Below, piece by piece: positions 42,402 to 48,969 of a stretch of DNA of 64,000 nucleotides. The position numbers and the translations under genes are program-made. The notes under the pieces were generated by a model. That model saw only the letters and a list, made by a program, of their open reading frames with translations, did no database searches and had not been told where the DNA came from. The stretch's first letter is position 1. Every line of letters begins with the position of its first letter. This DNA is from VRUE01 sp963817945 (GTDB lineage: Bacteria; Actinomycetota; Thermoleophilia; Solirubrobacterales; 70-9): positions 124,001 to 188,000 of the forward strand of contig CAWFQH010000004.1 in NCBI GenBank assembly GCA_963817945.1, in the 5' to 3' direction.

Positions 42402-42433
42402 AAATTTAGCTCGAAAATCGACTTAAATTTAGC
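42402..42433. promoter_or_regulatory. Direct repeats upstream of the SRA-nuclease gene
   Basis: AAATTTAGC occurs twice (42402-42410 and 42425-42433), 23 bp apart, in the A/T-rich promoter region of the minus-strand nuclease gene. It could be an operator pair that keeps the nuclease in check, or UP-element-like DNA. Confidence 0.4.
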
Positions 42434-42549
42434 ACCTTCTTTAAAAGGATGATACTTCCCGGCGTGCTCGGATGCAGCCAGCAGGGGGACCCCCCCCAAA
42501 GGGGCCAAACCCGCAGTCTGGCTCTGTAGATGGGGTCGTCTTGTCGAAG

Positions 42550-42555
42550 TAGAAT
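42550..42555 (+). promoter_or_regulatory. -10-like box before the cupin gene
   Basis: TAGAAT ends 7 nt before GTG 42563. This decides the start of the cupin against an earlier in-frame codon at 42530. Confidence 0.5.
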
Positions 42556-42562
42556 CGCGGCG

Positions 42563-42964
42563 GTGTCGTTCACGCTCAGGAACCTGAAGGATGATCTGGA
42601 GGATCTCGGGTCCAACTTCGACGGCGCGCCCGACCTTGAGTTCCGCCTCGCAACCAAGGCACTCAAGCTCGAGCAGTCCGGGCTTTGCTATCAGCGCATC
42701 CCGCCCGGCTATCGGTTTCCGTACGGCCACACGCACAAGGAGCAGGAGGAGGTGTACGTGGTCGTGCGCGGGAGCGGACGGATCAAGCTCGACGACGAGA
42801 TCGTCGAGGTCAAGGAGTGGGACGTGGTGCGCGTCCCGCCCGGGACGTGGCGAGGTTACGAGGCCGGGTCGGAGGGTCTCGAGGTCCTCGTCTTCGGTGC
42901 GCCCAACCTCGGCGAGAATCCGCGGGAAGACGTGGAGGGTCAGCGGGACTGGTGGGCTGACTAA
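42563..42964 (+). CDS. Cupin-fold protein
   Basis: A 133-residue single-domain cupin. Motif 1 is PYGHTHKEQEEVYVVVRGSG (H-x-H-x4-E type metal ligands) and motif 2 is WDVVRVPPGTWRGYEAG, in which the usual His is replaced (GTWRGY), so metal binding may rest on motif 1. The first 30 residues (SFTLRNLKDDLEDLGSNF) are helical and extra. Substrate and role are unknown; such cupins are often sugar- or small-ligand-binding or serve as sensors. It diverges from the SRA-nuclease gene and lies inside the accessory island. Confidence 0.82.
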   Translation: MSFTLRNLKDDLEDLGSNFDGAPDLEFRLATKALKLEQSGLCYQRIPPGYRFPYGHTHKEQEEVYVVVRGSGRIKLDDEIVEVKEWDVVRVPPGTWRGYEAGSEGLEVLVFGAPNLGENPREDVEGQRDWWAD

Positions 42965-42997
42965 CTAGCTCGGTAGAACAATGCCAGCAGTTCAAAA

Positions 42998-43260
42998 GTT
43001 CGCCGGCCTCAGGATGCGGCGATCTTCCTCACTGCCGCCTGCGCCGGCCTGCGCCTCGGCGAGCTGCGCAGCCTGCGCTAGCGCGACCTCGACTTCGGCA
43101 AGCGCCTGATCCACGTCCGCCACTCCTACGTGATGCGGAATGAGGACGCGCCGAAGTCCGGCCGGGTCCGCATCACATAGCGACGACCATGATCTACGTC
43201 CACCACGTCCCGCAAGTGGACGCCGCCGAAAAGCTGTCGGCGGCGCTGCGTGAGGCTTCG
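42998..43260 (+). pseudogene. Tyrosine recombinase (integrase) remnant
   Basis: From about 42998 one frame reads DAAIFLTAACAGLRLGELRS, LR-stop-RDLDFGKRLIHVRHSY, then DAPKSGRVRIT-stop: the box I region of a phage-type integrase, with the catalytic Arg in AGLRLGE, and the beta-hairpin with KSGRVR. A TAG replaces the usual Trp codon (LRWRD). The next frame (43189 on) reads YVHHVPQVDAAEKLSAALRE, the C-terminal tail of such integrases. The segment with HxLRH and the nucleophilic Tyr region is deleted. It is clearly non-functional and marks past site-specific integration. Nothing else is visible between 43261 and the dyad at 43331. Confidence 0.82.
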
Positions 43261-43330
43261 ACGGGTCCGCCTGTTGCCGTCTGTGCGCCGGCGCTTGATG
43301 AACGATTGCTCCCACCTCGCTGCCTTGCCC

Positions 43331-43379
43331 TAGATTTAGGCCAAGTGACCTATATTTAGTCCACTTGATCTATGCATAG
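43331..43379. promoter_or_regulatory. Operator-like dyads upstream of the wHTH-MNT gene
   Basis: The A/T-rich stretch holds CAAGTG (43342-43347)/CACTTG (43362-43367), an outer TAGAT/ATCTA pair, and a perfect 10-bp palindrome CTATGCATAG (43370-43379), all 12-60 bp before the ATG at 43391. This is a likely site of autoregulation by the winged-helix protein encoded next. Confidence 0.5.
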
Positions 43380-43390
43380 GACACTCAGCG

Positions 43391-44008
43391 ATGGATGTTT
43401 CGAAACCCTTCACGGCCATATCTTCAAGCGTCGATGCCGACGTGCTCGTGGTGCTGGCGGGCTCCACCAAGCCCCGCAGCGGGCGTGAGCTGGCCCGTCG
43501 AGCGGGGCGCTCCAATACCGGCGTCCAGCACGTCCTCGACCGCCTCGTCGAGCACGGCTTGGTCAACCGCGAAGAGGTGGGCCGCACCTTCCTCTACGAG
43601 CTGAACCGCGATCACCTGCTGGCTCCGACCGTCGAGCAGATGGCCGGGGCGCGAGCCGAGCTGATTCGCCGGCTTCGCAAGGTGATCGGCGTCTGGGAGC
43701 CTCCGCCTGTTCACGCCTCCCTCTTCGGCAGCGCGGCTCGCGGCGACGGCGACACGAGCAGCGACATCGATCTTCTTATCGTGCGGCCCGCCGATCTCGA
43801 TCCCGAGGACGCGACCTGGCGCGACCAGCTCGACGAACTCGCTGACTCGGTGCGCCGCTGGACCGGCAACAACGCCGGCATCGCCGAGGTCTCTGAGGGC
43901 GAGCTTCCGCGGCTGCGGAAGGACCGTCCACCTGTTGTGGAGGAGGTCAGTGAGGACGCCGTCGACCTCGCCGGTGAAGACACGCGCCAGCTCCTCAGGC
44001 GGCTGTGA
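43391..44008 (+). CDS. Winged-helix + MNT-type nucleotidyltransferase (antitoxin-like)
   Basis: A 205-residue protein. Residues 10-75 are a winged-helix domain (GRELARRAGRSNTGVQHVLD, RLVEHGLVNREE). Residues 105-165 are a minimal nucleotidyltransferase: LFGSAARGDGDTSSDIDLLI has the GSxARG and DxD (D125, D127) catalytic pattern. In HEPN-MNT systems the MNT antitoxin AMPylates the HEPN toxin. Here the MNT also carries a DNA-binding head, which may allow autoregulation through the upstream dyads. The partner HEPN-like gene overlaps its stop codon (TGATG), giving coupled, roughly matched synthesis. Confidence 0.82.
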   Translation: MDVSKPFTAISSSVDADVLVVLAGSTKPRSGRELARRAGRSNTGVQHVLDRLVEHGLVNREEVGRTFLYELNRDHLLAPTVEQMAGARAELIRRLRKVIGVWEPPPVHASLFGSAARGDGDTSSDIDLLIVRPADLDPEDATWRDQLDELADSVRRWTGNNAGIAEVSEGELPRLRKDRPPVVEEVSEDAVDLAGEDTRQLLRRL

Positions 44009-44427
44009 TGGCGCGCAAGCAACCCCGGACCCAGGCGTGCGGAGAGCCCCAGGCGCGGCAGCGCCTCGGGCACGCGAGGAGCTTCCTTGAAGTCGCCGAG
44101 CTGGCCGCTGACGTGAGCGACCCCTCACTGGAGTACGGAAGCGTGGCGGCCTCCGTCGCCATCCTCGCCGGGATTGCAGCCGCCGACGCCGCCAGTTGCA
44201 AGGAGCTCGGAAAACGGTCCCGCTCCGACAACCACCACGACGCCGAGCTGCTGCTCGAACAGATCACTCCGGGCGGCAAACGGGCGGCCAGCCAGCTGCG
44301 CCAGCTGATCGACATCAAGGACACCGCCCACTACGGGTTCATCGATGTAAGCGCAGCCCAGCTCAAACGATCGCTGCGCCAGGCCCGACACCTCGTCGAG
44401 TTCGCGGAGGAGGTTCTGCGTCGGTAG
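44008..44427 (+). CDS. HEPN-like protein (toxin-like partner)
   Basis: A 139-residue, all-helical protein. The helix pattern (RLGHARSFLEVAELA, AILAGIAAADAASCKELG, DAELLLEQI, LRQARHLVEFAEEVLRR) and the motif IDIKDTAHYGF, close to the HEPN K/RxxxAxYG site, fit a HEPN domain. The canonical RNase motif Rx4-6H is not clear: SDNHHDAE and DTAHYG supply the His residues, but the Arg is not certain. HEPN toxins are often RNases neutralised by MNT partners. I use ATG 44008, overlapping the stop of the MNT gene; a GTG one codon earlier is possible. Confidence 0.72.
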   Translation: MARKQPRTQACGEPQARQRLGHARSFLEVAELAADVSDPSLEYGSVAASVAILAGIAAADAASCKELGKRSRSDNHHDAELLLEQITPGGKRAASQLRQLIDIKDTAHYGFIDVSAAQLKRSLRQARHLVEFAEEVLRR

Positions 44428-44459
44428 AATGGCCAGCGCCGGTCGTAACATCCCGACGA

Positions 44460-44580
44460 TGAATAAGGGAATCAGCCCCATCGGGACGGCCGTGTCCGAT
44501 CGCATCAAAGAGTCTCTCGGAGACCCCTAGTTCCGAGCCGAGTACGAACGACTCGCGATGCCCGGGCATCGGCAAGCGGG
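44460..44580 (+). pseudogene. Short broken ORF beside the tRNA (possible HTH antitoxin remnant)
   Basis: ATG 44460 gives MNKGISPIGTAVSDRIKESL, then GDP and TAG (44528-44530); in the same frame FRAEYERLA continues. LxDPEFRAEYERL is a common opening of HTH-type antitoxins and a TAG for a GAG codon would explain the break. Only about 35 residues are available before the tRNA gene, so this is at most a fragment. Low confidence. Confidence 0.3.
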
Positions 44581-44609
44581 ATCGGCTGCATTCCGCTTGA
44601 CTATGCCGA

Positions 44610-44683
44610 TGCCGGAGGAGGGACTCGAACCCCCGACACGCGGATTATGATTCCGCTGCTCTAACCAGCTGAGCTACTCCGGC
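44610..44683 (-). tRNA. tRNA with CAU anticodon (probably elongator Met)
   Basis: On the minus strand: acceptor GCCGGAG/CTCCGGC with discriminator A, D-arm GCTC/GAGC, anticodon stem GCGGA/TCCGC with loop ATCATAA (anticodon CAT), variable GTGTC, T-arm GGGGG-TTCGAGT-CCCTC. Position 1 pairs with 72, so it is not an initiator. Elongator Met is most likely; tRNA-Ile2 (lysidine-modified CAU) cannot be excluded. Its 3' end faces the accessory island, as expected for an integration target. Confidence 0.92.
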
Positions 44684-44742
44684 GGGAGGACGGAATGCTA
44701 TCGGTGCGAGCAGGCTGGCCTGCAGGCTGGGACGGCGGCGAA

Positions 44743-44748
44743 TAGCCT
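44743..44748 (+). promoter_or_regulatory. -10-like box before the aminopeptidase gene
   Basis: TAGCCT ends 8 nt before ATG 44757, supporting that start over the in-frame TTG at 44748, which overlaps the box. Confidence 0.4.
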
Positions 44749-44756
44749 TGTCCGGG

Positions 44757-45713
44757 ATGAGGACCGAAGCTCTGGATAGGGCGGTAAGCACCGTGATCCG
44801 CGAGTGCGTCGGTCTGCAACCTGGCGAAGAAGTCCTGGTCATCTGCAACCCGCCGACCGAAGAGCTCGGCGCTCTGCTGCGGATCAACGCCCAGGGCGAG
44901 GGCGGGGAAGCAACCCTTGCGGTCATCTCGGAGCGGGAATCGCATGCCGCCGAGCCGCCGGAGGCGGTGGCGGCCGCAATGCTCGCCGCCGACGTGGTCG
45001 TGGCCCCGACCATCCAGTCGATCTCCCATACCGAAGCCCGCAAAGAGGCCAGCGACGCCGGTGTTCGCGTCGCCTCGATGCCCGGCGTGACCGAGGAAAT
45101 GCTCGCCCGGGTGATGGGCGCGGACATGAAATCGCTGCGCAAGCGTGGCACGCTGCTCAGCCGCCTCCTCGGTGCCGGCGCCGAGGCGCGGATCACCTGC
45201 CCGCACGGCAGCGATCTGAGGCTTGGCCTCACCGGCCGGACGGCGATCGTCGACGCCGGGGTGCTGAGCAAAAAAGGCGCTTTCGGCAACATCCCCTGCG
45301 GGGAGGCCTTCATCGCCCCGGTGGAGGGCACCTCGGAGGGGACGCTCATTGTCGATGGCTCTATTGCCGGGATCGGCAAGCTCGACACTCCGGTCGAGCT
45401 CGGCGTCGACGGCGGCCACCTGGTGGAAGCAAGCGGACCCGAGGGGGCGCGCTTGATGGAGCTGTTGACGGAGCACGGCGAGGACGGGACCAACGTGGCC
45501 GAGCTGGGCATTGGCACCAATGAAGAGGCGATCGTCACCGGCAACATCCTCGAGGACGAGAAGATCCTCGGCTCCGCCCACGTCGCCTTCGGCGCCTCGG
45601 CGGCGATCGGCGGCACCGTCCAGGTGCCGGTCCACCTCGACTGCGTCGTCCTGGAGCCGACCGTGGAGGTCGACGGCGCGACCATCGTCGACTCCGGCGA
45701 GCTCGCCGTCTGA
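44757..45713 (+). CDS. M29-type aminopeptidase (AmpS/aminopeptidase T-like)
   Basis: A 318-residue metalloaminopeptidase-like protein. Family marks are PCGEAFIAPVEGTSEGTLIV (first metal Glu), the segment AELGIGTNEEAIVTGN with ILEDEKILGSAHVAFG (second Glu and His), and IGGTVQVPVHLDCVV (His, Asp). M29 enzymes use two cobalt or zinc ions to release N-terminal residues from peptides. It is shorter than AmpS (about 400), mainly in the N-terminal domain. It is followed 4 bp later by the formimidoyltransferase gene on the same transcript. Start ATG 44757. Confidence 0.88.
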   Translation: MRTEALDRAVSTVIRECVGLQPGEEVLVICNPPTEELGALLRINAQGEGGEATLAVISERESHAAEPPEAVAAAMLAADVVVAPTIQSISHTEARKEASDAGVRVASMPGVTEEMLARVMGADMKSLRKRGTLLSRLLGAGAEARITCPHGSDLRLGLTGRTAIVDAGVLSKKGAFGNIPCGEAFIAPVEGTSEGTLIVDGSIAGIGKLDTPVELGVDGGHLVEASGPEGARLMELLTEHGEDGTNVAELGIGTNEEAIVTGNILEDEKILGSAHVAFGASAAIGGTVQVPVHLDCVVLEPTVEVDGATIVDSGELAV

Positions 45714-45716
45714 GCG

Positions 45717-46607
45717 GTGGCGCCGCCCCTGCTCGCCGTTCCGAACGTCTCCGAGGGACGCGACCCGACCCGAATCGCCGTCCTCGAGCGCGCTTTCGGT
45801 GAGGGCGTCTCCCTACTGGACCGGCACTCCGACGCCGACCACAACAGGACCGTCTTCACGCTGGTCGGCTCCCCGGCCGCGCTTCGCGAGGCGCTCGTCC
45901 GCGGTGCGGCGGCGACGATCGAGGCGATTGACATGGACGCTCACGAAGGGGTCCACCCCGCGGTCGGCGCGCTTGACGTCTGTCCGCTGGTCTGGCTCGC
46001 ACCGGAGCAGCGCGAGGCTGCCGAGTCCGCCGCGACCGAGATGGCCGCCTCGATCGCGGAGCTCGGCGTGCCGGTCTTCTTCTACGGCGCGATGGCGACC
46101 GGTGCCGATCACGTCGAGCGCGCCTACTTCCGAAACGGCGGCCTGGCGGAGCTGTGGCTGCGGATGGAGGCGGGGGAGCTTCGGCCTGACCGGGGGCCCG
46201 CGCTGCCCCACCGCACGGGGGGCGCGACGCTGGTCACCGCGCGCCGTCCCCTCGGCGCCTTCAACCTCGAGCTCGACAGCGGCGACCTCGAGACTGCCCA
46301 GGCGGTCGCCGCCGGGCTTCGCGAGTCGGGCGGGGGGCTGGCCGGCGTGCGCGCCATCGGCCTGCCGCTGGCGAGCGGCCGCACGCAGGTCTCGACCAAC
46401 GTCCACGACCCGGCCGCCGTTCCCCTGGCGGCGGTCGTGGAGCGGGTTCGCGCTCTTGCCGCCCCCCTGGGGGCTCGTCCGGTGGCGGCCGAACTGGTCG
46501 GGTTGATCCCGGAAGCAGCGCTGGACGGCTACCCGGTGGAGGTCCCCCTTCGTGACTTCGATCCTGCCCGGCAGACGATCGAGCGCCGTCTCGCGGGGCT
46601 CTGCTGA
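45717..46607 (+). CDS. ftcD: Glutamate formimidoyltransferase
   Basis: This enzyme moves the formimino group from N-formimino-L-glutamate (a histidine breakdown product) to tetrahydrofolate. The 296-residue protein has the family signature AVPNVSEGRD at the N-terminus, DRHSDADHNRTVFTLVG, HEGVHPAVGALDVCPLVW and TNVHDP near the C-terminus. It lacks the cyclodeaminase half present in mammalian FTCD, so that domain must be encoded separately. No hut genes lie nearby; the neighbour is a peptidase gene, consistent with amino-acid catabolism. It starts at GTG 45717. Confidence 0.93.
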   Translation: MAPPLLAVPNVSEGRDPTRIAVLERAFGEGVSLLDRHSDADHNRTVFTLVGSPAALREALVRGAAATIEAIDMDAHEGVHPAVGALDVCPLVWLAPEQREAAESAATEMAASIAELGVPVFFYGAMATGADHVERAYFRNGGLAELWLRMEAGELRPDRGPALPHRTGGATLVTARRPLGAFNLELDSGDLETAQAVAAGLRESGGGLAGVRAIGLPLASGRTQVSTNVHDPAAVPLAAVVERVRALAAPLGARPVAAELVGLIPEAALDGYPVEVPLRDFDPARQTIERRLAGLC

Positions 46608-46621
46608 GCCCCGCCGCCCGC

Positions 46622-46627
46622 TAGATT
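46622..46627 (+). promoter_or_regulatory. -10-like box before the basic membrane protein gene
   Basis: TAGATT ends 6 nt before ATG 46634. Confidence 0.45.
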
Positions 46628-46633
46628 CCGGCT

Positions 46634-47002
46634 ATGGCTCAGACCAGGAAGAAGCGCCGTCGCAAGCATCGCGGCACGCAGGGCGGCCGCATCGACGCCA
46701 ACCGGCGTGCCTCGCGACCACGGACCCGTGAGGAGGCCAAAGCCCGCGCTCGCGCCGGCCGCAAGCGCCCCGCGGTCCGCGGCGACGCGCCACCGAGCTG
46801 GCGTAGCGCAATCGTCCGCGGCGTCATCGCCGCGGTCGTCTTCACGGTGCTGCTGGTGCTGATCTTCCAGCGCCCGATCGGTGCCGCCCTAGCGCTCGGC
46901 GGCTTCATGCTCGTCTTCTACATCCCAGCCGGCTACTACTTCGACACGATGATGTGGCGCCGCCGAGAGCGAGCACGAATCCGCGCCGAGGAAGGGAAGT
47001 GA
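46634..47002 (+). CDS. Basic-tailed two-helix membrane protein, unknown function
   Basis: A 122-residue protein with a very basic N-terminus (MAQTRKKRRRKHRGTQGGRI, more Arg/Lys to about residue 55) and two membrane segments (GVIAAVVFTVLLVLIF and ALALGGFMLVFYIPAGYYF), then a basic C-terminus. Similar small proteins are common in actinobacteria and have no assigned role. The basic head could bind nucleic acid or phospholipid head groups; this is inference. Its stop overlaps the GTG start of the MBL hydrolase, so they are co-translated, and hisS follows. Confidence 0.8.
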   Translation: MAQTRKKRRRKHRGTQGGRIDANRRASRPRTREEAKARARAGRKRPAVRGDAPPSWRSAIVRGVIAAVVFTVLLVLIFQRPIGAALALGGFMLVFYIPAGYYFDTMMWRRRERARIRAEEGK

Positions 47003-47643
47003 CGCTCGACGTCCAGATGCTCACGGTAGGTCCGGTCGCCGAGAATTGCTTCGTGCTGCGCCGCGAAGGCTCCGGCAGCGGGCTGATCGTCGACCCGGGG
47101 GACGAGCCCGAGCGGATTCTGAAGACGGTCGATGAGATGGGTGTGCGGATCGAGGCGATCCTGATCACCCACTGTCACTTCGACCACATCGGCGCGGTCT
47201 CGCCGGTGGCGACGATCACCGGCGCCCCGGTCTACTGCCCGAAACTGGAGGTGCCGGTGCTGGCCGACATCATGGCCTTCGTGCCCTTCTCGGGTTTCGG
47301 GCCGTTCGAGAGCTACGACGCCGATGAGACGGTCGAGGGAGGGGAGGTGCTGGAGCTGGCCGGCCTGACGATCGACGTCATCTCGACGCCGGGTCACAGT
47401 CCCGGCCATGTCACTTACTCGCTGCGCGGCGAGGAGGCGATCTTCTCCGGCGACGTCCTCTTCCAGGGCTCGGTCGGCCGGGTTGACCTGCCGGGCGGCG
47501 ATGGGCCGACGCTGATGCGCTCGATTGCGACTCTGGTCGAGTCGCTTCCGCCCGAGACCGGCGTCTACCCCGGCCACATGGGTGTCACCACGCTGGGGGC
47601 TGAGCGCGCCAGCAACCCCTTCCTCGCTGAGCTGGCCGGGTAG
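46999..47643 (+). CDS. Metallo-beta-lactamase-fold hydrolase (glyoxalase II-like)
   Basis: A 214-residue MBL-fold enzyme: MTLDVQMLTVGPVAENCFVL, then the zinc motif THCHFDHIGA (HxHxDH), TPGHSPGHVTYSL (third His), SGDVLFQGSVGRVDLPGGD (bridging Asp) and YPGHMGVTTLG (final His). The pattern GPVAENCFV and the GSVGRxD loop place it in the YcbL/GloB-like group, hydrolysing thioesters such as S-lactoylglutathione or its mycothiol analogue. It starts at GTG 46999, overlapping the upstream stop. hisS is 61 bp downstream, a common pairing in actinobacteria. Confidence 0.92.
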   Translation: MTLDVQMLTVGPVAENCFVLRREGSGSGLIVDPGDEPERILKTVDEMGVRIEAILITHCHFDHIGAVSPVATITGAPVYCPKLEVPVLADIMAFVPFSGFGPFESYDADETVEGGEVLELAGLTIDVISTPGHSPGHVTYSLRGEEAIFSGDVLFQGSVGRVDLPGGDGPTLMRSIATLVESLPPETGVYPGHMGVTTLGAERASNPFLAELAG

Positions 47644-47688
47644 GCCGGGGGAGAGGTCCGGACGGGCCCGGCGGCGGCCCTTCGCAGG

Positions 47689-47694
47689 TAAGGT
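47689..47694 (+). promoter_or_regulatory. -10-like box before hisS
   Basis: TAAGGT ends 10 nt before ATG 47705. No T-box or long leader is possible from this promoter. Confidence 0.35.
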
Positions 47695-47704
47695 CGCAGC
47701 CACG

Positions 47705-48943
47705 ATGGCGAGGAGCTCCTACCAGGCGCCGCGGGGAACGTTCGATCTGCTGCCTGCGGAAAAGCGCGTCCGCAGGCGGGTCGAACGCGTCGCCGCGACG
47801 ATCCTCAGCCGGGCCGGTTACGAGCCGATCGCGACGCCGGCCTTTGAGGACACCGACCTGTTCGAACGCGGCGTCGGCCGCTCCACCGACGTCGTCCGCA
47901 AGGAGATGTTCACCTTCGAGGACAAGGGAGGGCGCAGCCTCACCCTGCGTCCGGAGGGGACGGCGCCGATCTGCCGCGCCTACCTCGAGCACGGGATGCA
48001 CAAGCTGGCGCAGCCGGTGAAGCTCTACTACCGAGGCCCGTTCTTCCGCCACGAGCGTCCCCAAGCGGGTCGCTACCGCCAATTTCACCAAGTCGGCCTG
48101 GAGACGATCGGGACCGACTCGCCGCTTGCCGACGCCGAGGCGATCATGCTCCTCTCTGACGTACTCGCCGAGCTCGGGGTGCCGGGCGCGAAGCTGCGCC
48201 TCGGCAGTCTCGGCTCGCTGGAGGCGCGCGGCGCCTACTTGGAGGAGCTGAAGGCCTACCTGCACTCGCACGAGAGCGAGCTGTCGAAAGACGTGCGCGA
48301 CCGGATTGAGATCAACCCGCTGCGCGCCTTCGACTCCGACGACGAGGGGACGCAGGCCGTCATGGAGCAGGCCCCGACCATCATTGAGCGGCTCGAAGGC
48401 GAGGACGCGGCCCACTTCGCCGAGGTGCGCTCTCTGCTCGAGGCCGCAGGCACGCCATACGAGATCGATCCGACCCTGGTCCGCGGGCTCGACTACTACA
48501 CCCGCACGATCTTCTCCTTCGTCTGCGACGAACTCGGAGCGCAGTCCGAGATCGCAGGCGGCGGTCGCTACGACGGCTTGATCGAGCAGCTCGGCGGTCC
48601 GCCCACTCCAGCGGTCGGCTGGGCGGCGGGAATAGAGCGGATCATGATGACGATGGGCGAGGAGGGCGGAATCGTCGGGCGCGACGCGTTCCTCGCGGCA
48701 GCCGACGACGACCAGCGCCAGCGGGCGCTGACCCTGGCGATCGAGCTGCGCCACGCCGGCCTCTCGGCCGAGGTCGACCTGGCGGGGCGGGGCCTTAAGG
48801 GCCAGCTCAAGCACGCCGACCGTATCGGCGCCCGCCACGTCCTCCTGCTCGAAGCGGACGGCTCGCTGCAGATGCGAGATATGGAGTCGGGCGAGCAGCA
48901 CGCGGTCGCCCCCGGCAGGGTCCTCGACGAGCTCTCCAAATAG
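47705..48943 (+). CDS. hisS: Histidyl-tRNA synthetase
   Basis: A class II synthetase of 412 residues. Motif 1 region: YEPIATPAFEDTDLFERGVG; motif 2: YYRGPFFRHERPQAGRYRQFHQ in parts; the His-specific LVRGLDYYTRTIFSF; and motif 3 AVGWAAGIERIMM. The C-terminal anticodon-binding domain runs from ALTLAIELRHAGLSAEVDL to the end. It charges tRNA-His. The start is ATG 47705 (MARSSYQAPRGTFDLLP); upstream open frame is not conserved. aspS follows 26 bp later; the hisS-aspS order is widespread in bacteria. Confidence 0.97.
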   Translation: MARSSYQAPRGTFDLLPAEKRVRRRVERVAATILSRAGYEPIATPAFEDTDLFERGVGRSTDVVRKEMFTFEDKGGRSLTLRPEGTAPICRAYLEHGMHKLAQPVKLYYRGPFFRHERPQAGRYRQFHQVGLETIGTDSPLADAEAIMLLSDVLAELGVPGAKLRLGSLGSLEARGAYLEELKAYLHSHESELSKDVRDRIEINPLRAFDSDDEGTQAVMEQAPTIIERLEGEDAAHFAEVRSLLEAAGTPYEIDPTLVRGLDYYTRTIFSFVCDELGAQSEIAGGGRYDGLIEQLGGPPTPAVGWAAGIERIMMTMGEEGGIVGRDAFLAAADDDQRQRALTLAIELRHAGLSAEVDLAGRGLKGQLKHADRIGARHVLLLEADGSLQMRDMESGEQHAVAPGRVLDELSK

Positions 48944-48969
48944 AGACCGGTGAGAGACTGCCCACGCCG

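Noticed and set aside
42481..42510. C8 run followed by AAAGGGGCC upstream of the cupin gene
   Set aside because: A homopolymer that could phase-vary, but it lies 66 bp or more from the start, outside the promoter core, with no frame depending on it.
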